A DNA stretch of 64,000 nt from Prorocentrum cordatum (GCA_963575745.1 CAUYUJ010016494.1:50001-114000), one strand, 5' to 3'. Positions 1-13,306 are shown, numbered from the stretch's first letter. Program-made: numbers and translations. The notes: generated from the sequence alone by a model not told the origin.

Positions 1-1135
1 GCGGCGAGATCCGCGCGCCGGGCCCTGCTGCGGCTCGAGGAGGGCTCGGAGGCCGTGGCAGCGCCGCGGCAGGGCCCGCCCTGGAGCGGCGCAGAGCCCG
101 GGCGGACCTCCCCTCTGCCCCTGCGAGGGCGCAGCGCCCCCCCCTCCCCCCCACCCTTTTGGCCGAGCCGTGCCTGCCCGGCCGCTGGCCAGCAGTGGCG
201 GGCAGCCTGAGCGGCAGCCGAGCCGCGGGCCGCACTGCCACCGGCGGGCCCCCAACCGATGACGGCGCAGCCGATGGCGGCCTCCGCAGCGGCGGGTGCC
301 TCCTGAGCCCCTGCCAGTGGGGCGCCTGTCTGCCGCCTCGGCGCCGTCGGCCGCGCGAACGGCCGCCTCGGCCCTCGGACAACCTGGGCATGCTCTGCGC
401 GGGGTGGCTGCGGCCTGGCCGGCATGTTGTGGGAGGCCGTGGGCTCGGGTTGGAGGCGGCCCGGGGGTCTGAGCTGGTTGGGCCCCGAGAAGTTGGTCAA
501 GAGGGGGGGGGCGAACGCAAAACCGCTCAAGATCGGTCCCCAGACCTCTCCCTGGGTTCCATTTGGCGCAGTGTTTCACCCATATCCGTTTGTGACGGTC
601 CTGGGACCCGAAAGCGCCCCCGCGAGGCCGAAAAAGGCAAGACACGTTCTCGAACCCAGAACCTCTAGCCTCCCCTTTCCCTCCTGCTGGCTGGAACCAG
701 TGCTGGACCACCTCAGCCCCCCAGCTCCAAGAAGCCTCGGGGGCGGCGCGACGGGGGCGTCGTGCTCTCTTTTGGCGCGGGCCCGAGGCCGCTGCGGCGG
801 CGCTCGCAGCCGCGGGTGCCTCGGGCGCAGGCAGGCCGCTGGGCGCTGCGGCGGTGGCGTCGGGGGCCAGACTGGCGGAAGCCGTGCTTGAGGGTGCCCC
901 GCCCCTGGGAAGCTCGCTCAGGGCGCGCAGGGGAACAGCCGCCCCGAGAGGAACCCCACAAGCGCTGCGAGCCGAGCGGGCTACAGTGCAAGCAGCGCCC
1001 CCAGGCGGCACTCAGCAGGGACGAGCGAATCGGCGGCGGCGACGGTTTCGAATCGCTCATACTGTTTTCGGCCTTGAGCTTGGCAAGCCACGCGGGCACG
1101 ACGCGCGACTGATGAGGATGATGAGGTGGTAAGAT
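1..1135. other. GC-rich stretch, no gene identified
   Basis: About 70% G+C with ORFs on both strands. The first 150 bases on plus read AARSARRALLRLEEGSEAVA, which could be an exon, but I recognise no family. Confidence 0.4.
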
Positions 1136-1137
1136 GG

Positions 1138-1560
1138 GGGGTAGAGGAGGAGGAGGAGGAGGAGGAGGAGGAGGAGGAGGAGGAGGAGGAGGAGGAGGAG
1201 GAGGAGGAGGGAGAGGGAGAGGAGAGGAGGAGGAGGGGAGAGAGGAGAGGAGGAGGAGGAGGAGGAGGAGGAGGAGGAGGAGGAGGAGGCGAAGGATGAG
1301 GAGAGGAGGAGAGGAGGAAGAAGAGGAGGAGAAGGAGGAGAAGGAGGGGAGGAGGAGGAGAGAGGAGGAGAAGGAGGAGGAGAGGAGGCGGAGGCGGAGG
1401 CGGAGGAGGAGGAGGAGGAGGAGGAGGAGGAAGAGGAGGAGGAGGAGGAGAGGAGAGGAGAGGAGAGGAGGAGGAGGAGGAGGAGGAGGAGAAGGAGGAA
1501 GAGGAGGAAGAGGAGGAAGAGGAGGAGGAGGAGGAAGAGGAGATGAGTGGGAAGGGAGGA
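1138..1560 (+). repeat. (GGA)n purine tract
   Basis: 420 bases almost entirely G and A, mostly GGA with GAGA and GCG interruptions. Confidence 0.95.
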
Positions 1561-2309
1561 GGGCGAAGAGGGTGAGGGAGAAGAGAGGAGTGGAGGAGTC
1601 GCAGGCGGGGACGAGGGATGCAAGAGCGATGAAGAGGAAGAAGAGGGGGGTGGCAGGACCGCGCAGATACCCACTTCCCAAACTCTGAGATCCGAAGTTG
1701 CGAAAACTTACGGCATCGCAAGACGTCACGACAATGGCCCCGGACCCTTTTTGTCCGCGGAGAATCTTGCGCCCGATCGATCTCTGTGACGGCCGTGGGG
1801 CCTGAGTCCCGGCGAAAACGCCCAGCGTGAAACAAATTGAAACGCCTGGATCTCAGGGTCGCCCCTCCCACCCCCGGGCCATACTCGAGCCCCTCGTGGC
1901 CGTTCGGGACGATCCTGGCACCCCAGAAGCGCTCTCGGCGAGGCGCAGCTGCTGGAGAGCATCCCTAGACGAGAAAACGCCCAGGAACCGACGACATCCG
2001 AACACCTCGACCCTGAGTCTCAGGGTACCGCGGGCTCGTATCGTGTCGACCCTCGCGCCGCTTCCCGACACCGCGGGGCTCGTTCAGTCTTGAACGATCC
2101 GCTGTTTCCAAAACGCCAGATCGCTCAACATGGACCGATTTTGGGTCGCAGGCGGCCTTCCAGGCTGAGTGCAAGCGGCGGGGCCGCCGCCGGTCGACAT
2201 GACGCGAACCGACCGTCGTCTTGTTACCATAAGGGGCGCGTGCTGAGGAGCGAACGGGCTTTCCTAGCCACCGCAGGCCCCGGCCACGAACAGGTTCCAC
2301 GACATATGT
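1561..2309. other. Spacer, no gene identified
   Basis: Unique-looking GC-rich sequence; 1890-2060 resembles part of repeat R3. No motif in any frame. Confidence 0.5.
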
Positions 2310-2545
2310 TGATTGAGCAGGAACCGACCGTCCTGGCACTCCTATAGTCCTACCACGGAATGTTCTTAGAGCCTAGAAATGTTCTAACAACAAAAACAAT
2401 GTTCTTATGACATAAACCCGTTGTGTTAACACAAGACGATCTCCACCAGATCAGGTCCTGAGGACACTACGTGGATACCACGAAAAGGTTCTCAGGACAT
2501 TGTTTGGCAGGGCTATAGGCGAGCCAGGACGCTTCGCCACTGCTG
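2310..2545 (+). repeat. Dispersed repeat R2, copy 1 (GTTCTTAGAAC-rich)
   Basis: About 230 bp. Shares GACCGACCGTC, CTACCACG, AATGTTCTTAGA, GTGTTAACACAAGACG and GGCGAGCCAGGACGCTTCGC with the copies at 19125 and 56846. Confidence 0.8.
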
Positions 2546-2639
2546 GAGTCTACAGCTGGGGCGCGGCCCCGAAAACACCAACGAGCCCCCTCCCGAGCCC
2601 CCCAAAAGGCCCTCCTCGGAGGGCCGCGCCCCGATCTCC

Positions 2640-3110
2640 GGGGGAGAGGCCGGCCTTCCAGGGGGAGGGATGGTCGGCGGCGAGCCCCCCCGGGGGGGGG
2701 AAGGTCGGCGGCGAGCGAGGGGGGGACACGAGAGGGAGAAGGCCCTCTCGGGAGGCGGCGGGGCTGCTCAGAGGCCCTCGCGCCTTCCGAGAGGCTTCCG
2801 TCTGTCTTCGGGGAAGGCTCGGAACACTTCTGAGAGAGCCCGCCCCTCCTCGCCTCCCCCCCCCCTCGCCCGCCGCCGAGATGTGAGAATGGGGCGGGCC
2901 TTCCCGGGAGGCTCGGAAGGCCTCCGGCCTTCTGAGGAGGAGCCGTCCAAGCCCCCTCCGAGGACGCAGACGGCTCATCACACCCCCTCCCACGGGCGCG
3001 CGGCCGAGACGGACCCCCCCCCCGTGGCCTGTGCGGCCCTGGCGTCCGGTAGCCTCCTGGGGGTCTCCGCGCCACCTGGCCCGAGCGGCGGGGGGCGGCA
3101 GCGGCTGGCG
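2640..3110 (+). repeat. Dispersed repeat R4, copy 1 (CTTCTGAGAAG palindromes)
   Basis: GC-rich; shares GTGGCCTGTGCGGCCCTGGC and CCGAGAC/GATGGACC blocks with 15890-16330. Many imperfect GCCTTCYGAGAGGC palindromes. Long ORFs on both strands reflect base composition only. Confidence 0.6.
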
Positions 3111-3538
3111 GCGCGAGGTTCGCGCGTGGCGCCGTGCTCGTGGTCGCGCAGTGCGGGCGGAGGCGCGGTGCAGACAGCCACTTTGTCAGCGGTCGCAGCC
3201 TCGCGCGCAGCGACGAGGCGTCTGAGATCCTGAGACCCCGAGCCGGGCGTTTTCGCCACGGTTTAGGCCACGGGACCATGCCAGATCAGTCCAGCTCGAA
3301 CAAATGGAGCAGAAAGATGGGGTCTAAGGCTCTGCTTGTCATTTTTGACCATGTTTGAATTGTCTCGCGACGTCGGATCTCAAGGACCGCGCGCAGGCCC
3401 CGCGCGCGCAGGGCCCTCAGAAGCGGAGAACCCCGCGCCATAGGCCACCCAGGCATGCGTGGCCCGTGTAAAAGAGAGGCGGAAGACGGCGAGCGAAAAA
3501 CAAACTGTAGGGGAAGGGCCCCGCCAGGAAGGAAGACA
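3111..3538. other. Spacer, no gene identified
   Basis: GC-rich to 3260, then mixed composition. Nothing recognised. Confidence 0.5.
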
Positions 3539-3865
3539 ACCACACACACATTCACACACAACACACATCACACAACACAAAACACACACACACATATACA
3601 TATATCTATATATATATATATATCACGCACACTCGCAACTTCACACACATTCACACACGCACACACACATTCCCATTCACACACACACACGCGCATTCAC
3701 ACACAGCACAAAACACTCAAATCACAACACACACAACACACACATACACACCACACATAACACAACACACAACATACAAAGCACACAGCACACACCAACG
3801 AACACGCACACACACACCAACGAATACACACACACGCACCGACGAACACACACACAAACACTTTT
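3539..3865 (+). repeat. (CA)n microsatellite with a TA core
   Basis: CACACA-rich, with TATATATATA at 3606-3623. ORFs here read His/Thr repeats only. Confidence 0.95.
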
Positions 3866-4794
3866 GGCGTCGGCACCCCGCGCACAGCGACAGGACGCAT
3901 GATGGTCAAATAACCTCATGCCCGTGAGAATAAACACTAGGGGATAATAAAGTTCGGGGTTCAGGGAGAGATAAATAAAAGTAGCCCAGCAGACCTCAGC
4001 ATAATCTCGAAGTAAGAGATGATCAAGAGGAGACCAAGCCGAGCACGTTTTGAGACATCCTTGGCGTTTAGTTTTCATAGAAATATCCTCAACAATGGCT
4101 TATCTCTCATGAAAATGTTTTTTGTAAGTGCTCGTGTAGGGTAGCTCATGTGCCTCAATTTCCATGGATAATCAACCCCAGAGATAAAAAAGTTCAGGCG
4201 AGCGTGGGGACAGAGAGACATATAAAAGAAGAAGAATACAGTATAAGAATAATAAGAAAGAATAAGAAGAGGAGAATAAGAAGAGGACGAAGAAAGGAAA
4301 AATCCAAAGTTCCAAATCTATCAATTTTAATTTACAAACGCTTTATGAAAATTGATTTTTTAAGTGCTCGTGTAGGGTAGCTCATGTGCTTCATTTTCCA
4401 TGGATAATCAACCCCAGGGATAAAAAAGTTCAGGCGAGCGTGAGGACAGATAGAAATATAAAAGAAGAAGAGGAAAGTAGAAGAAGAATAAGAACATTGC
4501 TCGTTTCGTTTGAGTCTGCCTCCCAAAATTATTGGTTTCGCTTGACACATCCTGAAAAAGTGTGATCGCTTCGCTTGATGTTGCTATATCAACATCGCTT
4601 GATATTGCTATCTCAACATAGCGTTTCGAGGTGATAATGAAGTTCGGCCTCAGCGCTCGCCGCCCAATTTGAATTTTGTATAGGGCGACGATAATCAACT
4701 CTAAACACTGAAGGGGGGGTCCCTTTATTATCATCGGCATGCGGTTAATCGGGCGCGCACGCGCGTCGAAATGCCGACCCCTCATACCGTTTGG
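3866..4794. other. AT-rich spacer
   Basis: Markedly more AT-rich than its surroundings; holds the 125-bp direct repeat. No gene seen. Confidence 0.6.
4108..4475 (+). repeat. Direct repeat of about 125 bp, two copies 240 bp apart
   Basis: AAGTGCTCGTGTAGGGTAGC, CCATGGATAATCAACCCCAG and AAAAAAGTTCAGGCGAGCGT occur at 4115-4240 and 4360-4470. AT-rich sequence between; a third, weaker relative is near 3940-3990. Confidence 0.8.
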
Positions 4795-4995
4795 AACACA
4801 TACAGGCACAGAGACAGACACAGGCACACACAGACAGACACGGACACAGACACAAACACAGGCACTAACATAGAGACGCACACGCGTTCACACACGCATA
4901 CACACATACACACTCACACACACAGAGACACACACACACATACCGAGACACACAGACAAACATAGACGCACACACCCAAACACACAGGCACACTT
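4795..4995 (+). repeat. (CACAGA)n / (CA)n microsatellite
   Basis: GACACAGACACA and CACACATACACA units. Confidence 0.9.
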
Positions 4996-6625
4996 TTTCT
5001 CGTCGGCGGCTAGTCAGAGTCACTGCGTTGGCGAGGAAGCGATGTCCAAGAGGAAGAGGGAGCACATTGTGCCACCGTGCAAGAGGGGAGGAGAAGGCGA
5101 CGAAACGATGGCCGAGAGGAGGAGGAAGCGGGCCAGGGACGCTCAGGGGAACGGGTCGTTCCCAGGGGCGCGTGGCGCGGCCGTCGCCGCCGCGGGGCCA
5201 GCAGCAGCAGCGGGGCTGGGGGCCCACCGGCGGCGGGGGCAGATGCTGACCAGGTCAGCCGGCAAGGGTGCGTGTAACGAGCAATCAAGGGATCGCCAGT
5301 GCCCCAAGGGTGGGAGCGGCAAAACCCAGGCCACGAGGGCGGCCACGAGGGCGGGCACCGAACAGGTGCAGTCACGGTGTAGACGGGCCCCCCCTGCTGG
5401 GGCGAACGAGGTGGGCACGCAGCGGGGGAGAGCAGCGGCCACGGTGGTGGGCAAGCGTGCGCGGAGGCCCGTCCAGGGCTGTGGAGAGCGCGCACCCACG
5501 AACCCGGGCGGGGACGGGGGGCAGGGAAGAGGAAGAGGTGGAAACCTGGAGCGGGCACCGGCCGCGGCGGGCGGAGCGGCGAAGGAGGGCGGCCCAAAGA
5601 AGGGCGGGCGAGCGCAGAGCCAGCGCTGGGTTGGACCCGCCGGCCGGGGAGAGGGCGGCATGGCGCGTGCCAGGGGGGGAGGAGGTGTGGCGCGCGGGCG
5701 CGCGGCTCCTCTGCCTGGCACAAACTGGCGGGAGTGCGGCTCCCATGCCCAAGGTGGGCAAGGGAACGGTGGGGCGGAGGGCCGAGGGCAGGGGCCGTAG
5801 CGGCACCGGTGTGGAGCCGGGCGCGGCGGCCCGCCAGCAACCGGGGGGCGCCAGAACGGCGCAAGCGCTGAAGATGAAGGGAAGTACATGGCGCCCCCTG
5901 CCCAGATGGGCAGGTCGGAGCTGAGCGGTGAGCAGTGCGCAGCGAGCGCAGCTGCTCCGTCTGGGCCAGAACCGCCAGGGGCCCAGCGCCCAACCCCGAT
6001 GAGGGACGGGGGGGCGCTGGCACCCTTGGGAAAAGGGGGGGGGCGCCCGCCACAGCCTCCCTGGGGGAGCAGGGTAGGAAAGGGGGCGCCCGGAGAAGCA
6101 CCGAACAGGTGCAGTCACCATAATGGAAGGCGATCGAGGCGGCCCCAGCCCCGTGGTGGGGTGGGGCCCCTCTGGTGCGGGGGCCTCATCGGTCTGGCCG
6201 CCCGCGGGGGGACGGGCCGGGGACGCGCCACACGGCCACTCTGCGCGGGGGCACAGAGGGTGCGATGGCAAGTCCGCGCAGTGGGCGGTCGGCAAGAGCA
6301 GAGGGGAGAGGCGGCGGCTCAGTGCGGGAGCGCCAAGGCTGACGCAGCGGAGGGGGCCCGCCAGGTCGTACGGGACGGAGTATACCCTGCACCGGGCAGG
6401 GGGTTGGGGGCCCAGGTGGTTAGGAGCGCTGTGTGCGGCTACCAAGGCGCCGCTGTCTGGACTGCTCGGTGCTGGGCCAGGTCGGGTCGGCGCGGGGTTT
6501 GCCTTTCCCTGTACGATCCTGCCCCTTCCCTTTGCCTTTGCATTTCCCGTGGAGACGCTCCATTCTCTGGATCTGCTTGTCCCAAGCGCCGTGCCAGTCG
6601 ATGCGGAGGCCTTGCTTCTGGCGCA
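4996..6625. other. GC-rich stretch, no gene identified
   Basis: Open frames over 250 codons exist on both strands at the same place, the mark of high G+C without stops. GCACCGAACAGGTGCAGTCA occurs twice (5357 and 6097). No domain recognised. Confidence 0.5.
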
Positions 6626-6898
6626 AACATACACACACGCTCACACGCACACACGCACACACGCACACACGCACACACGCACACACGAACACACGCACAC
6701 ACGCGCACACGCACACACGCACACACGCACACACGCACACACGCACACACGCACACACGCACACACGCACACACGCACACACGCACACACGCACACACGC
6801 ACACACGCACACACGCACACGCGCACACACGCACACACGCACACACGCACACACGCACACACGCACACACGCACACACGCACACACGCACACAGACAC

Positions 6899-6948
<50 letters not shown>

Positions 6949-7248
6949 ACAGACGCAGACACAGACACAGACACAGACACAGACACAGGCACAACCACAA
7001 CCACAACCACAACCACAACCACAACCACAACCACAAACAGACACAACCACAACCACAACCACAACCACAACCACAACCACAACCAACAACCATAAACACA
7101 ACTACACAAACTCAAACTCAAACACAAACTCAAACACAACCACAACCACAACCACAAACACAAACACAAACACAAACACAAACACAAACACAAACACAAG
7201 CGCAAACACAACCACAACCACAACCACAAACACACACACACACACCTA

Positions 7249-7280
<32 letters not shown>

Positions 7281-8344
7281 CACCCACGCACACCCGCACA
7301 CCCACACACCCATACCCACACCCACCCACACCCACCCATACCCACCCACACGCACCCACACGCACCCACACGCACCCACACGCACCTACACGCACCCACA
7401 AGCACCCACACGCACCCACACGCTCCCACACGCTCCCACACGCACCCACACGCACCCACAAGCACCCACACGCACCCACACGCACCCACACGCACCCACA
7501 CNNNNNNNNNNNNNNNNNNNNNNNNNNNNNNNNNNNNNNNNNNNNNNNNNNNNNNNNNNNNNNNNNNNNNNNNNNNNNNNNNNNNNNNNNNNNNNNNNNN
7601 NCACACAGACACAGACACTCAGACACACAGACACTCAGACACACAGACACACAGACACACACACACACACACAGACACACACACAGACACACACACACAG
7701 ACACACACAGACACACACACAGACACCCACACAGACACACACAGACACACACACAGACACACACACACAGACACACACACAGACACACAACCACAGACAC
7801 ACAACCACAGACACACACACACAGACACACACACAGACACACACACACACACGCACACGCACACGCACACGCACACGCACACGCACACGCACACGCACCC
7901 ACACACCCACACACCCACACAAACGCACACACGCACACACGCACACACGCACACACGCACACACGCACACACGCACACACGCGCCAACACGCACGCATGC
8001 AACATGCACACAAGACACACCCCACACACACGCATCACACGCACAAACCACACGCACGCCACACCCCACACGGCACACACACACGCACATACCACACACC
8101 CACACAACACAGGCACACACAACAGACACGCCCACCACACGCACAACAACACACACACGCGCGCACACACAACACACACGCGCACACACACACACGCGCG
8201 ACGCACAAGCACACGCACACACGCATTCACACAACACACACCCACGCACACGCACGCACACACAAACACACACAAACACACACACAAACACACACACACA
8301 CATAAACACACATAAAAACACGCACGCACACGCACGCACACGCA

Positions 8345-8392
<48 letters not shown>

Positions 8393-8640
8393 CCCGCGCA
8401 CACACCCGCGCACACACACCCGCGCACGCACGCACGCGCATGCACGCACGCCAGCCCGCACGCCCGCGCGCACATGCGCCCGCACAAGCACGCGCGCACG
8501 CGCACACGCGCGCTGGCGCGCACGCGCACCCGCGCACACGCACACACGCGCACACGCGTACACACGCACACGCACACGCACGCACGCGCACACGCACACG
8601 CACGCGCACACGCACGCGCACACCCCCACACCCTCTCACA
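6626..8640 (+). repeat. 2-kb compound CA-based microsatellite
   Basis: Blocks of CACACG, CAGACG, CACAAC, CACAAA, CACGCA, CACCCA, CACAGA and CACGCG, interrupted by the gap at 7502-7601. Long His/Thr/Arg and Cys/Val ORFs are periodic translation. Confidence 0.97.
7502..7601. other. Assembly gap, 100 N
   Basis: Exactly 100 N inside a CA-rich repeat, a conventional scaffold gap of unknown true size. Sequence changes from CGCACCCACA-type to CACACAGA-type across it. Confidence 0.98.
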
Positions 8641-8965
8641 CCCTCTCACACCCTCTCACGCCCTCTCACACCCCCATACCTTCATACACCCACCTCCCCC
8701 CCCCTCCCCCCTCCACATCCCCACACACCCACCACCCCCACACCCCGACACCCCTACACCCCCACACCCTCACACCCCTACACCTTTCTATCACACCCCC
8801 ACATCCCCACACTTAGACCACACCCCAAACCTTCATTTCCCCACACCCCCACACCCCGACACCGCCACATCCCGACATCCCGACACCCCGACACCCCGAC
8901 CCCCCGATCGCCCCCCGCACCCTTACACCTCCACACCCCACACCCCTACACGTCCACACGCCAAT
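8641..8965 (+). repeat. Degenerate CACACCC/CCCTCACAC tract
   Basis: C-rich strand with CACACCCTCT and CACCCCGACACCC units of variable length. Confidence 0.85.
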
Positions 8966-9170
8966 GTGATCCATGATGATGAAGAGGGAGAGGGATCTGA
9001 AGAGGAATAGGAAGATGGTGATGTTGATGATGCTGCTGCTGATGATGACGAGGAGGACGAGGAGGAGGAGGAGAAGGAGGAGGAGCAGCAGGAGGAGGAG
9101 GAGGACAAGGAGGAGGAAGATGAAGAAGAGGCGACGAAGGACGTCGAGCGCCCTCGCAAGCGCTCCTCCT
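8966..9170 (+). repeat. (GAT/GGA)n tract
   Basis: GATGATGAAG, then GAGGAGGAGGACAAGGAGG. Confidence 0.85.
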
Positions 9171-9778
9171 CACCCTAGTTCGACTTGCATCTAGCACCAC
9201 GGGCCAGCTCGCAGGCCGCAGCGCTGGAGGTAAACAAGACCCCGAACAGCCTCGGCAATGCCCGTCCACTTTGGGGCTTCCCTGAGCAGCAGCTACGGCA
9301 AAGCTCGTGTTGCGACGACTCGTGCGCTGGTCTCTGACTCTACGCGGATCGCTCTATGTTGCACCGTGACAATAATGGCATAATTACACATAATCTTTCG
9401 GAATCCCGCTCGGATTTCTTGGGTCGGAGCTGGCCACCCGTCCCTGGCGCGCGGGGCGTGCCGGGGGCGGCGCCAGGGGCGCCGCGAAGGGGCCTCCAGA
9501 GCTGATCCACGAAGTCCACGCGGAGCTCCACGCGTTTATGCTCATGCACGTTCTTCATTTTTTGGGTTGCAGCCACGCGGATCGTGAGGTCTCGTGCGAT
9601 CGTGGCTCTCCGATTGGCGGCACCTGATCGCTCGATGTCGGACCGCTCCGGGCCGCTGGCGGCGCTCCGCCTCGAACGCTCGCGCTGCGCCCGGGCTGGC
9701 ACGGGCGCGGGGCGCTGGGCCGCAGGCCTGGCTCCACAGGCCAAGGCCGCGTGCTGCCCGCCAGGCGGGCGCGCGCGG
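9171..9778. other. Spacer, no gene identified
   Basis: Mixed composition. No domain recognised in six frames. Confidence 0.5.
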
Positions 9779-9800
9779 CCCTCGTCGTCGTCGCCGTCGC

Positions 9801-9849
<49 letters not shown>

Positions 9850-10015
9850 GCCGTCGTCGTCGCCGTCGTCGTCGCCGTCGTCGTCGTCGTCGCCGTCGCC
9901 GTCGTCCTCGCCGTCGTCGTCGCCATCGCCGCCGCCGTCGTCGTCTTCGTCGTCGTCGTCGCCGTCGCCGTCGCCGGCGCCAGCGTCGTCGTCGTCGACG
10001 TCCTCGCCGTCGTCC

Positions 10016-10048
<33 letters not shown>

Positions 10049-10085
10049 CCGTCGTCGACGTCGTCGTCGTCGTCGCCGACGTCGT

Positions 10086-10184
<99 letters not shown>

Positions 10185-10196
10185 TGTGGTGGTTTT
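9779..10196 (+). repeat. (GTC)n microsatellite, 420 bp
   Basis: GTCGTCGTC with GCCGTC interruptions, pure over the last 90 bases. Reads poly-Ser, poly-Val/Ala, poly-Asp, poly-Thr or poly-Arg depending on frame. Confidence 0.95.
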
Positions 10197-10799
10197 GGTC
10201 GTCGTCGCTGCGTTGCACGGCGCGAGCCACCGCCGAGGCAGCCGCGCGGGCTGGGCCCCTCCGCCGGAGGCGCCCAGCGCAGCGCGACGGGCTGCCCACA
10301 CGTCCGCGGCACGTGCACGGGCACGCTCGGCTGCACGCAGCAGTGACTTCCCACAGCTCCGAACGATGCACGCGTCCGAGCGATGCCAAGGTCTGGCCGA
10401 TCACCCTCCACAGCCTCGCTGGGCGCCCGCCCGGGCTCCACCCTCGTGCTGCTGGCCCGCTCGTCCCCGCCGCCGCCCCCTGCCCGCCAGGCGCCGCGCG
10501 GCAGCGCCTGGGGGCCCCTGGCATGACGCCGCCGCGATTGGTGTTCAGTCCGCTGCCCCGGGAGGTCCCGACCCTCTTCGGCTACACGCAAGAGCGACCC
10601 TGGGTAAGAGTGGCCTCTGGTGCGCGGCTTTTTCGGGGCCGCGGGGGGGCCAAACCCAAGCGCGCAAGACGCAACTGTCGCATCGCACTCGGCGATCGGG
10701 GGACCCTAGTGGGTCCTCACCAAAGGTCACCCCGGCGAAAGGTCACTCCTATGTTCCCCAAGAGGTAAGCACCACCGATTCTGCCCGCAGGGAGCGGCA
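10197..10799. other. Spacer, no gene identified
   Basis: GC-rich; includes a lone right end of MITE family 1 at 10365-10390. Confidence 0.5.
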
Positions 10800-11015
10800 A
10801 CGAGAACGACGACGACAGTGGTGACGACAACGACACAGACTACGAGGGCGACGACGATGACGACGTGAGCGGCGACGATGGCGACAAGGACGGCGGCAAC
10901 GGCGACAGCGACTACGACGACCGAGACGACGACGACTCATAGATGATACGAGCGCCGATATGGATGACGACGAAGACGGCGACGGCGACGACGACGACGA
11001 CTACGATACTTTTCA
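10800..11015 (+). repeat. Degenerate (GAC)n tract
   Basis: GACGACGACAGTGGTGACGA and similar; diverged. Confidence 0.8.
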
Positions 11016-12342
11016 AGGGTGTTTTAGCGTTCTCGCCCTCTCGGGCTGCCGACGCTTCAAGACGGCCCACAAAGGCCTCCAAGACCGCCCCAAGACCGCC
11101 CCAAGACGGCCCCAAGACAGCCCCACTCTTGCCGCAGCCTTGCCTGCGGTGGGCCTTCGGCGTGCGCGTCGCCTCCGCCCCAGGCCCTCCGCCCTCGGGT
11201 CATGAGTTCTGCCTCCCCGACCGCGCGGGCCCAGGTCCCCCCCCCGCGGTGCATTCGGTCTCCGCATGCTGTTCAAGTGTATTTCTCAAAAAAAACATTC
11301 TCGCCCTTGGCCATGCAAGCATACAAACGAGGCCAGGCCAGATGTAGCCCACCTTGGCGTCCACTGACAACCGCCCCGTCCACTCAGCCCCCCCCGCGCC
11401 GATCCAAGCAAGGCGACTACTGGGCAGGAGAGGTCCGCCGAGAGCTCGCGGAACCGGGGGGAGCAGACGGCAGACGCGAAGGCGCTCGCGGAACCTGCGC
11501 GGCTCCCTCGCGCGCTCGCCCTGAATGGACCACCCGCGCGGGGGGCCCACCCGAGGCGAGAGAGGAGGCCTCTCCACGCCCAGAGCCGCGCGAGGAGAGC
11601 CATGGCCTGCAGGGGGGCGGGGGGGCTCCCCGCCCCGTCGGGCGCCACGGCGCGCCGAGGCGAGGCGGCCTCGATCGCCCGCCGCCCGGCCCAGCGACGT
11701 GGCCCGGCAGGCGACCAGCGCCCGCCCCGGGCTCTGTGCGCTCCCCGCGTGCCCTGCCGCGCGCCGCCACGCCACGGCGTCGGGAGCGCCCTGTGCGCCG
11801 CAGGGGCGCACCACACGCCTTCCCGACGGGCGCCCGAGCGGCCCCTGCCCCGCGCGCGGGGGCGCCGACGGCCCTGCCCTGCGCCGCCGCCGCCGCGGGC
11901 GGGCCCCGTGGAGCCCGCCGCCGGCTCCCTGCCGGGCAGCGTCCTGCGCGGCAGCGGGCAGGGCGCAGTGGGCGAGGCACCGCCGGGCGGACGGGGGCCC
12001 TGGAGCGCCACCCGCCAGCTCCACCCGGAGAGGCCTCCCCCCGCCGAGCTCGGCCGCCCCCCAGCCCGAGAGGGAGGGGGCCCGCGCGTGCCCCGCTGCA
12101 TCCCACGACCTCCGGGGAGGCTCAGACCACGACGGGCCCGCGGCAGCCCGCGCGAGGTCCCGGGGAGGGAGGGCGGCAACTGTCGCGGGCTGTTCGCCCT
12201 GGAGCGGCCAGCGGCGCGCCCGCCCGCGCGCACCCGGAACGCCCCGATCGCTTGCCAGGCCACTCGGGCCGAGCAGTTGCACTCCGTGCGGTGTGGGACA
12301 CGACGTCGGCGGCAAGAGAGATCGGGCAATGGAGCATGAGGG
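11016..12342. other. GC-rich stretch, no gene identified
   Basis: 11070-11130 is a CCCCAAGACCG tandem. From 11350 to 12300 both strands are open for long distances, with Arg/Ala/Pro-rich translation and no recognisable domain. Confidence 0.5.
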
Positions 12343-12425
12343 TGAAGGAGGAGGAGGAAGAGGAGGAGGATGAGGATGAGGAGGAGAAGGAGGAGGAGGA
12401 GGAGGAGGAGGAGGAGCATGATGAC
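12343..12425 (+). repeat. (GGA/GAT)n microsatellite
   Basis: GAGGAGGAGGAAGAGGAGGA with GATGAG. Confidence 0.9.
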
Positions 12426-13306
12426 AAGGGAAGGATGGCGGGGAAGATGTGGAGGATGTGTTGCAAGCTGGCGACCATCCAACTTGTGGCACTCATGCTG
12501 GTGGACCGTGCGTCCCGCAAAGAGCACGAGAGCCACTCTGATGCATTCCACTCATGGCGACCTCGGAACAATCGATGGAGTGCGGAAGCGGCCATAACAG
12601 AAGAGCAACGGCAACGACGAGGCCATGTGCAATGGGTGCATGCACATACCATCACGCATGGTAATCTACAGCTGTGTTTCCTCTGCGTGTGCACGTCCGC
12701 TGTGCAAGACCAGCCATGACCAATCAAGGCGTGTCGTCTCGTGGCGTGGTGAAAGGAGGGGCCAGCATGATGCCATTTCGACATGTATCCCGCATGGTGA
12801 GTCTCGTCCAAGTCACCAGCAGAGAAAACGCGGAAGGACCGCTCAGTGCCAGCTCTCATCAGCATCGGGGTCTGGGATGGCGATCGCCTGGAGCTCATGG
12901 ACGCCGCCGCCGCGCCGCCGCACGATCGGTACACCGACGGCGCGCATTAGCGCTGCGCAGCCTGCGACCGCGACGTGCTCCAATAGTTAACTGGCCCAGA
13001 CGCGGAGGCTGGAAGGGATGGGCGGGAGCGCTGAAGAGAAGTACAGTCAACACCGACGAAAAATCAGGTCAGAGGAGTCCAAGACTCTCCACAAAACACT
13101 CACCTGAGTCAAGGATCACGAGACCTAATTGCTTCGATCACAGCCAGGTACGCGGATCTCCTGCAGACGATTCATGCCGAGAGAAACTAGTGGGTGCCAA
13201 CTCTAAACACACTACTCAAAGCATGAGCATTCGACTCTTCGCCGAAGGGAATTCGCGGGAAACTTCGTTCCCACACGTATCAGCACAAGCGCCTTGGGCA
13301 CAAGCT
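12426..13306. other. Spacer downstream of PKG, no gene identified
   Basis: Moderate composition. A plus frame ends GDRLELMDAAAAPPHDRYTD...* near 12949, which might be a terminal exon, but nothing supports it further. Confidence 0.4.

Noticed and set aside
7260-7500. CRISPR array
   Set aside because: Repeats are short and contiguous without unique spacers, in a eukaryotic microsatellite; the 77-bp arrays are likewise spacer-free tandem repeats.
5888-8315. Plus-strand ORFs of 730 and 805 codons rich in His and Thr
   Set aside because: Periodic translation of CA-based microsatellite across a 100-N gap.
8641-8965. CACACCC repeats as a telomere
   Set aside because: Units vary in length and sequence and are not the TTTAGGG type expected in dinoflagellates; sequence continues on both sides.
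9340-10824. ORFs with long Asp, Ser, Arg, Val or Thr runs on both strands
   Set aside because: All frames of a (GTC)n tract; flanking sequence has no recognisable domain.
11200-12719. ORFs of 420-505 codons on both strands
   Set aside because: Open on both strands at once because of very high G+C; no domain, and composition is Arg/Ala/Pro only.
12870-12952. Terminal exon reading GDRLELMDAAAAPPHDRYTD on plus
   Set aside because: Plausible composition, but no acceptor, family or neighbouring exon could be identified.
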